DNA of 64,000 nucleotides from Sinonovacula constricta (Eukaryota; Mollusca; Bivalvia; Cardiida; Solecurtidae), in assembly GCA_007844125.1 (NCBI GenBank), contig CM017564.1:24608263-24672262 (forward strand). The letters are read 5' to 3'. The notes beneath the pieces were generated by a model. It was not told where the DNA came from. It did not search any database and was given only the letters and a program-made list of their open reading frames with translations. Shown piece by piece: positions 58,211 to 64,000 of this stretch. The position numbers were made by a program, and so were the translations under genes. Numbering within the stretch: the stretch's first letter is position 1; each line of letters opens with the position of its first letter.

Positions 58211-61200
58211 GTAAGCAAAACACCACAAAACAGTCCTTAGGTAAATACAAGGTAAGTAAACACCGTAATACAGTCCTTAGTTAGATACAGGGTAAGTAAA
58301 CACCACAATACTGTCCTTAGTTAGATACAGGGTAAGTAAACACCACAATACTGTTCTTTGGTAAATATACAGGGTAAGTAAACACCGTAATACAGTCCTT
58401 AGTTAGATACAGGGTAAGTAAACACCACAATACAGTCCTTAGTTAGATACAGGGTAAGCAAAACACCACAATACAGTCCTTAGTTAGATACAGGGTAAGT
58501 AAACACCACAATATTGTCCTTAGTTAGATACAGGGTAAGCTAAACACCGCAATACAGTCCTTAGTTAGATACAGGGTAAGTAAACACCACAATATTGTCC
58601 TTAGTTAGATACAGGGTAAGCTAAACACCGCAATACAGTCCTTAGTTAGATACAGGGTAAGTAAACACCACAATATTGTCCTTAGTTAGATACAGGGTAA
58701 GCTAAACACCGCAATACAGTCCTTAGTTAGATACAGGGTAAGCATAACACCACAATACAGTCCTTAGTTAGATACTGGGTAAGCAAAACACCGCAATACA
58801 GTCCTAAGGTAGATACAGAGTAAGCACAATACCACAATACAATCCTTAGTTAGATACAGGGTAAGTAAACACCACAATACTGTCCTTAGTTAGATACAGG
58901 GTAAGTAAACACCACAATACAGTCCTTAGTTAGATACAGGGCAAGCAAAGCACCACAATACTGTCCTTAGTTAGATACAGGGTAAGTAAACACCACAATA
59001 CAGTCCTTAGTTAGATACTGGGTAAGCAAAACACCGCAATACAGTCCTAAGGTAGATACAGAGTAAGCACAACACCACAATACAATCCTTAGTTAGATAC
59101 AGGGTAAGTAAACACCACAATACTGCCTTAGTTAGATACAGAGTAAGCAAAACACCGCAATACAGTCCTTAGTTAGATATAGGGTAAGCTAAACACCGCA
59201 ATACAGTCCTTAGTTAGATACAGGGCAAGCAAAACACCACAATACAGTCCTTAGTTAGATATAGGGTAAGCTAAACACCGCAATACAGTCCTTAGTTAGA
59301 TACAGAGTAAGCAAAACACCACAATACAGTCCTAAGGTAGATACAGAGTAAGCAAAACACCGCAATACTGTCCTTAGTTAGATACAGAGTAAGCAAAACA
59401 CCGCAATACAACCCTTAGTTAGATATAGGGTAAGCTAAACACCGCAATACAGTCCTTAGTTAGATACAGGGTAAGTAAAACACCACAATACAGTCCTTAG
59501 TTAGATACAGGGTAAGCTTAACACCGCAATACAGTCCTTAGTTAGATATAGGGTAAGCTAAACACCGCAATACAGTCCTTAGTTAGATAGAGGGTAAGTA
59601 AAACACTACAATACAGTCCTTAGTTAGATACAGGGTAAGCAAAACAGCACAATACTGTCCTTAGTTAGATACAGAGTAAGCAAAACACCACAATACAGTC
59701 CTTAGTTAGATATAGGGTAAGCAAAATACCGCAATACAGTCCTTAGTTAGATACAGGGCAAGCAAAACACCACAATACAGTCCTTAGTTAGATACAGAGT
59801 AAGCACAACACCACAATACTGTTCTTAGTTAGATACAGGGTAGGCACAACACCACAATACTGTTCTTAGTTAGATACAGGGTAAGCAAAACACCGCAATA
59901 CAGTCCTTAGTTAGATATAGGGTAAGCTAAACACCGCAATACAGTCCTTAGTTAGATACAGGGTAAGCAAAACACCACAATACTGTCCTTAGTTAGATAC
60001 AGAGTAAGCAAAACACCACAATACAGTCCTTAGTTAGATATAGGGTAAGCAAAATACCGCAATACAGTCCTTAGTTAGATACAGGGCAAGCAAAACACCA
60101 CAATACTGTTCTTAGTTAGATACAGGGTAAGCACAACACCACAATACTGTTCTTAGTTAGATACAGGGTAAGCACAACACCACAATACAGTCCTTAGTTA
60201 GATACAGGGTAAGTAAAATACCGCAATACAGTCCTTAGTTAGATACAGGGCAAGCAAAACACCACAATACTGTCCTTAGTTAGATACAGGGCAAGCTAAA
60301 CACCGCAATACAGTCCTTAGTTAGATACAGGGCAAGCAAAACACCACAATACAGTCCTTAGTTAGATACAGGGCAAGCTAAACACCGCAATACAGTCCTT
60401 AGTTAGATACAGGGCAAGCAAAACACCGCAATACAGTCCTTAGTTAGATACAGGGCAAGCAAAACACCACAATACTGTCCTTAGTTAGATACAGGGCAAG
60501 CTAAACACCGCAATACAGTCCTTAGTTAGATACAGGGCAAGCAAAATACCGCAACACAGTCCTTACTTAGATACAGGGCAAGCAAAACACCACAATACAG
60601 TCCTTAGTTAGATACTGGGTAAGCAAAACACCGCAATACAGTCCTAAGGTAGATACAGGGTAAGCAAAACACTACAATATTGTCCTTAGTTAGATACAGA
60701 GAAAGCAAAACACCGCAATACAGTCCTAAGGTAGATACAGGGTAAGTAAACACCACAATACAGTCCTTAGTTAGATACAGGGCAAGCAAAACACCACAAT
60801 ACAGTCCTTAGTTAGATACAGGGTAAGCAAAACACCACAATACAGTCCTTAGTTAGATACTGGGTAAGCAAAACACCACAATACTGTCCTTAGTTAGAGA
60901 CAGGGCAAGCTAAACACCGCAATACAGTCCTTAGTTAGATACAGGGCAAGCAAAACACCACAATACTGTCCTAAGTTAAATACAGGGCAAGCAAAACACC
61001 ACAATACTGTCCTTAGTTAGATACAGGGTAAGCTAAACACCACAATACAGTCCTTAGTTAGATACAGGGTAAGCTAAACACCACAATACAGTCCTTAGTT
61101 AGATACAGGGCAAGCTAAACACCACAATACAGTCCTTAGTTAGATACAGGGCAAGCTAAACACCACAATACTGTCCTAAGTTAAATACAGGGCAAGCAAA

Positions 61201-64000
61201 ACACCACAATACTGTCCTTAGTTAGATACAGGGCAAGCTAAACACCACAATACTGTCCTAAGTTAAATACAGGGCAAGCTAAACACCGCAATACAGTCCT
61301 TAGTTAGATACAGGGCAAGCTAAACACCACAATACTGTCCTAAGTTAAATACAGGGCAAGCAAAACACCACAATACTGTCCTTAGTTAGATACTGGGTAA
61401 GCTAAACACCACAATACTGTCCTTAGTTAGATACAGGGTAAGCTAAACACCACAATACTGTCCTTAGTTAGATACTGGGTAAGCAAAACACCGCAATACA
61501 GTCCTAAGGTAGATACAGGATAAGCAAAACACTACAATATTGTCCTTAGTTAGATACAGAGAAAGCAAAACACCGCAATACAGTCCTAAGGTAGATACAG
61601 GGTAAGTAAACACCACAATACAGTCCTTAGTTAGATACAGGGCAAGCAAAACACCACAATACAGTCCTTAGTTAGATACAGGGTAAGCAAAACACCACAA
61701 TACAGTCCTTAGTTAGATACTGGGTAAGCAAAACACCACAATACTGTCCTTAGTTAGATACAGGGCAAGCTAAACACCGCAATACAGTCCTTAGTTAGAT
61801 ACAGGGCAAGCAAAACACCACAATACAGTCCTTAGTTAGATACAGGGCAAGCTAAACACCGCAATACAGTCCTTAGTTAGATACAGGGCAAGCAAAACAC
61901 CGCAATACAGTCCTTAGTTAGATACAGGGCAAGCAAAACACCACAATACTGTCCTTAGTTAGATACAGGGCAAGCTAAACACCGCAATACAGTCCTTAGT
62001 TAGATACAGGGCAAGCAAAATACCGCAATACAGTCCTTACTTAGATACAGGGCAAGCAAAACACCACAATACAGTCCTTAGTTAGATACTGGGTAAGCAA
62101 AACACCGCAATACAGTCCTAAGGTAGATACAGGGTAAGCAAAACACTACAATATTGTCCTTAGTTAGATACAGAGAAAGCAAAACACCGCAATACAGTCC
62201 TAAGGTAGATACAGGGTAAGTAAACACCACAATACAGTCCTTAGTTAGATACAGGGCAAGCAAAACACCACAATACAGTCCTTAGTTAGATACAGGGTAA
62301 GCAAAACACCACAATACAGTCCTTAGTTAGATACTGGGTAAGCAAAACACCACAATACTGTCCTTAGTTAGAGACAGGGCAAGCTAAACACCGCAATACA
62401 GTCCTTAGTTAGATACAGGGCAAGCAAAACACCACAATACTGTCCTAAGTTAAATACAGGGCAAGCAAAACACCACAATACTGTCCTTAGTTAGATACAG
62501 GGTAAGCTAAACACCACAATACAGTCCTTAGTTAGATACAGGGTAAGCTAAACACCACAATACAGTCCTTAGTTAGATACAGGGCAAGCTAAACACCACA
62601 ATACAGTCCTTAGTTAGATACAGGGCAAGCTAAACACCACAATACTGTCCTAAGTTAAATACAGGGCAAGCAAAACACCACAATACTGTCCTTAGTTAGA
62701 TACAGGGCAAGCTAAACACCACAATACTGTCCTAAGTTAAATACAGGGCAAGCTAAACACCGCAATACAGTCCTTAGTTAGATACAGGGCAAGCTAAACA
62801 CCACAATACTGTCCTAAGTTAAATACAGGGCAAGCAAAACACCACAATACTGTCCTTAGTTAGATACTGGGTAAGCTAAACACCACAATACTGTCCTTAG
62901 TTAGATACAGGGTAAGCTAAACACCACAATACTGTCCTTAGTTAGATACTGGGTAAGCAAAACACCGCAATACAGTCCTAAGGTAGATACAGGATAAGCA
63001 AAACACTACAATATTGTCCTTAGTTAGATACAGAGAAAGCAAAACACCGCAATACAGTCCTAAGGTAGATACAGGGTAAGTAAACACCACAATACAGTCC
63101 TTAGTTAGATACAGGGCAAGCAAAACACCACAATACAGTCCTTAGTTAGATACAGGGTAAGCAAAACACCACAATACAGTCCTTAGTTAGATACTGGGTA
63201 AGCAAAACACCACAATACTGTCCTTAGTTAGATACAGGGCAAGCTAAACACCGCAATACAGTCCTTAGTTAGATACAGGGCAAGCAAAACACCACAATAC
63301 AGTCCTTAGTTAGATATAGGGTAAGCTAAACACCGCAATACAGTCCTTAGTTAGATACAGGGTAAGCAAAACACCACAATACTGTCCTTAGTTAGATACA
63401 GGGCAAGCTAAACACCGCAATACAGTCCTTAGTTAGATACAGGGCAAGCAAAACACCACAATACAGTCCTTAGTTAGATATAGGGTAAGCTAAACACCGC
63501 AATACAGTCCTTAGTTAAATACAGGGCAAGCAAAACACCGTAATACAGTCCTTAGTTAGATACAGGGCAAGCAAAACACCACAATACTGTCCTTAGTTAG
63601 ATACAGGGTAAGCAAAACACCACAATACTGTCCTAAGTTAAATACAGGGCAAGCAAAACACCACAATACAGTCCTTAGTTAGATACTGGGTAAGCAAAAC
63701 ACCACAATACTGTCCTTAGTTAGATACAGGGCATGCTAAACACCGCAATACAGTCCTTAGTTAGATACAGGGCAAGCAAAACACCACAATACTGTCCTAA
63801 GTTAAATACAGGGCAAGCAAAACACCACAATACAGTCCTAAGGTAGATACAGGGTAAGCAAAACACCACAATACTGTTCTTAGTTAGATAAAGGGTAAGT
63901 AAACACCACAATACAGTCCTTAGTTAGATACAGAGTAAGCAAAACACCACAATACAGTCCTTAGTTAGATACAGGGCAAGCAAAACACCGCAATACAGTC
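58203..64000 (+). repeat. 41-bp satellite array, about 140 units, seeded at a splice donor
   Basis: The array consists of head-to-tail units of about 41 bp, each containing TTAGATACAGGGTAAGC and then AAAACACCACAATACAGTCC. It begins inside the last bases of coding exon 2 of the 56.9-kb gene (GATACAGG|GTAAGC) and runs off the window. Variants differ at a few positions: GTAAGT, GTAAGC or GCAAGC; CACAATAC or CGCAATAC; ACAG or ACTG. Because 41 is not a multiple of three, the short minus-strand ORFs across it are artefacts of composition. Confidence 0.97.
60255..63314 (+). repeat. 1,474-bp higher-order duplication inside the satellite
   Basis: Variant units recur in the same order at a spacing of 1,474 bp (36 units). 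For example, the unit with GATAAGC is at 61518 and 62992, and the GAGACAGGGC unit at 60897 and 62371. The matching stretch covers about 60255-61840 against 61729-63314, with very few differences. A second spacing of 860 bp links 60604 to 61464 within each block. Confidence 0.85.

Noticed and set aside
60604..63911. Minus-strand 61-63 codon ORFs (MLALYLTKDCIVVF type)
   Set aside because: They are reading frames through the 41-bp satellite that recur with the higher-order duplication.
58203..64000. CRISPR-like regular array
   Set aside because: The whole 41-bp unit repeats with no unique spacers, and the context is an intron of an animal gene.

Overview
The window looks like animal nuclear DNA, most probably from a bivalve or other mollusc. 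It is AT-rich and intron-rich, full of microsatellites, and carries tRNA-headed SINEs of a kind I associate with molluscan genomes, many MITEs and decayed LINEs. The phylum is an inference from repeat style and from how far the main gene has diverged. There are no bacterial-type operons, CRISPR arrays or functional RNA genes that I can support.

Layout. 1-29.7 kb is gene-poor and made of repeats: SINEs, several MITE families, a large decayed LINE (10.08-14.12 kb) carrying two nested insertions, copies of a multi-part dispersed repeat, and long microsatellites. 29.96-52.79 kb holds one complete plus-strand gene that I reconstruct as BRCA1. It has sixteen coding exons with matching splice phases, a 2,753-residue product, an N-terminal RING finger, two giant central exons, a PALB2-type coiled coil and a C-terminal BRCT pair. 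52.8-54.1 kb is probably its 3' UTR, with several poly(A) signals. 54.1-56.9 kb shows nothing recognisable. From 56.9 kb the first two coding exons of a second gene appear (signal peptide plus a short, unrecognised extracellular start). Its intron 1 contains a 46-bp tandem array. Its intron 2 is, as far as the window goes, a 5.8-kb array of a 41-bp unit running to the end of the window.

How the parts relate. BRCA1 would act in the nucleus: the RING as half of the BRCA1-BARD1 E3 ligase, the coiled coil binding PALB2, the BRCT pair binding phosphopeptides. The intron phases of the RING and BRCT exons agree with what I remember of the human gene, except that three human BRCT introns are absent here.

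The most unusual observation is that two unrelated tandem arrays begin exactly at a 5' splice site and re-copy that site in every unit: the 41-bp satellite after exon 2 of the secreted-protein gene, and a short array after BRCA1 coding exon 9. A coding minisatellite (30 bp, about ten units) in BRCA1 coding exon 8, a 1,474-bp higher-order duplication in the satellite, and a TTAA-flanked MITE that retains paired CRE-like motifs are also worth a second look.
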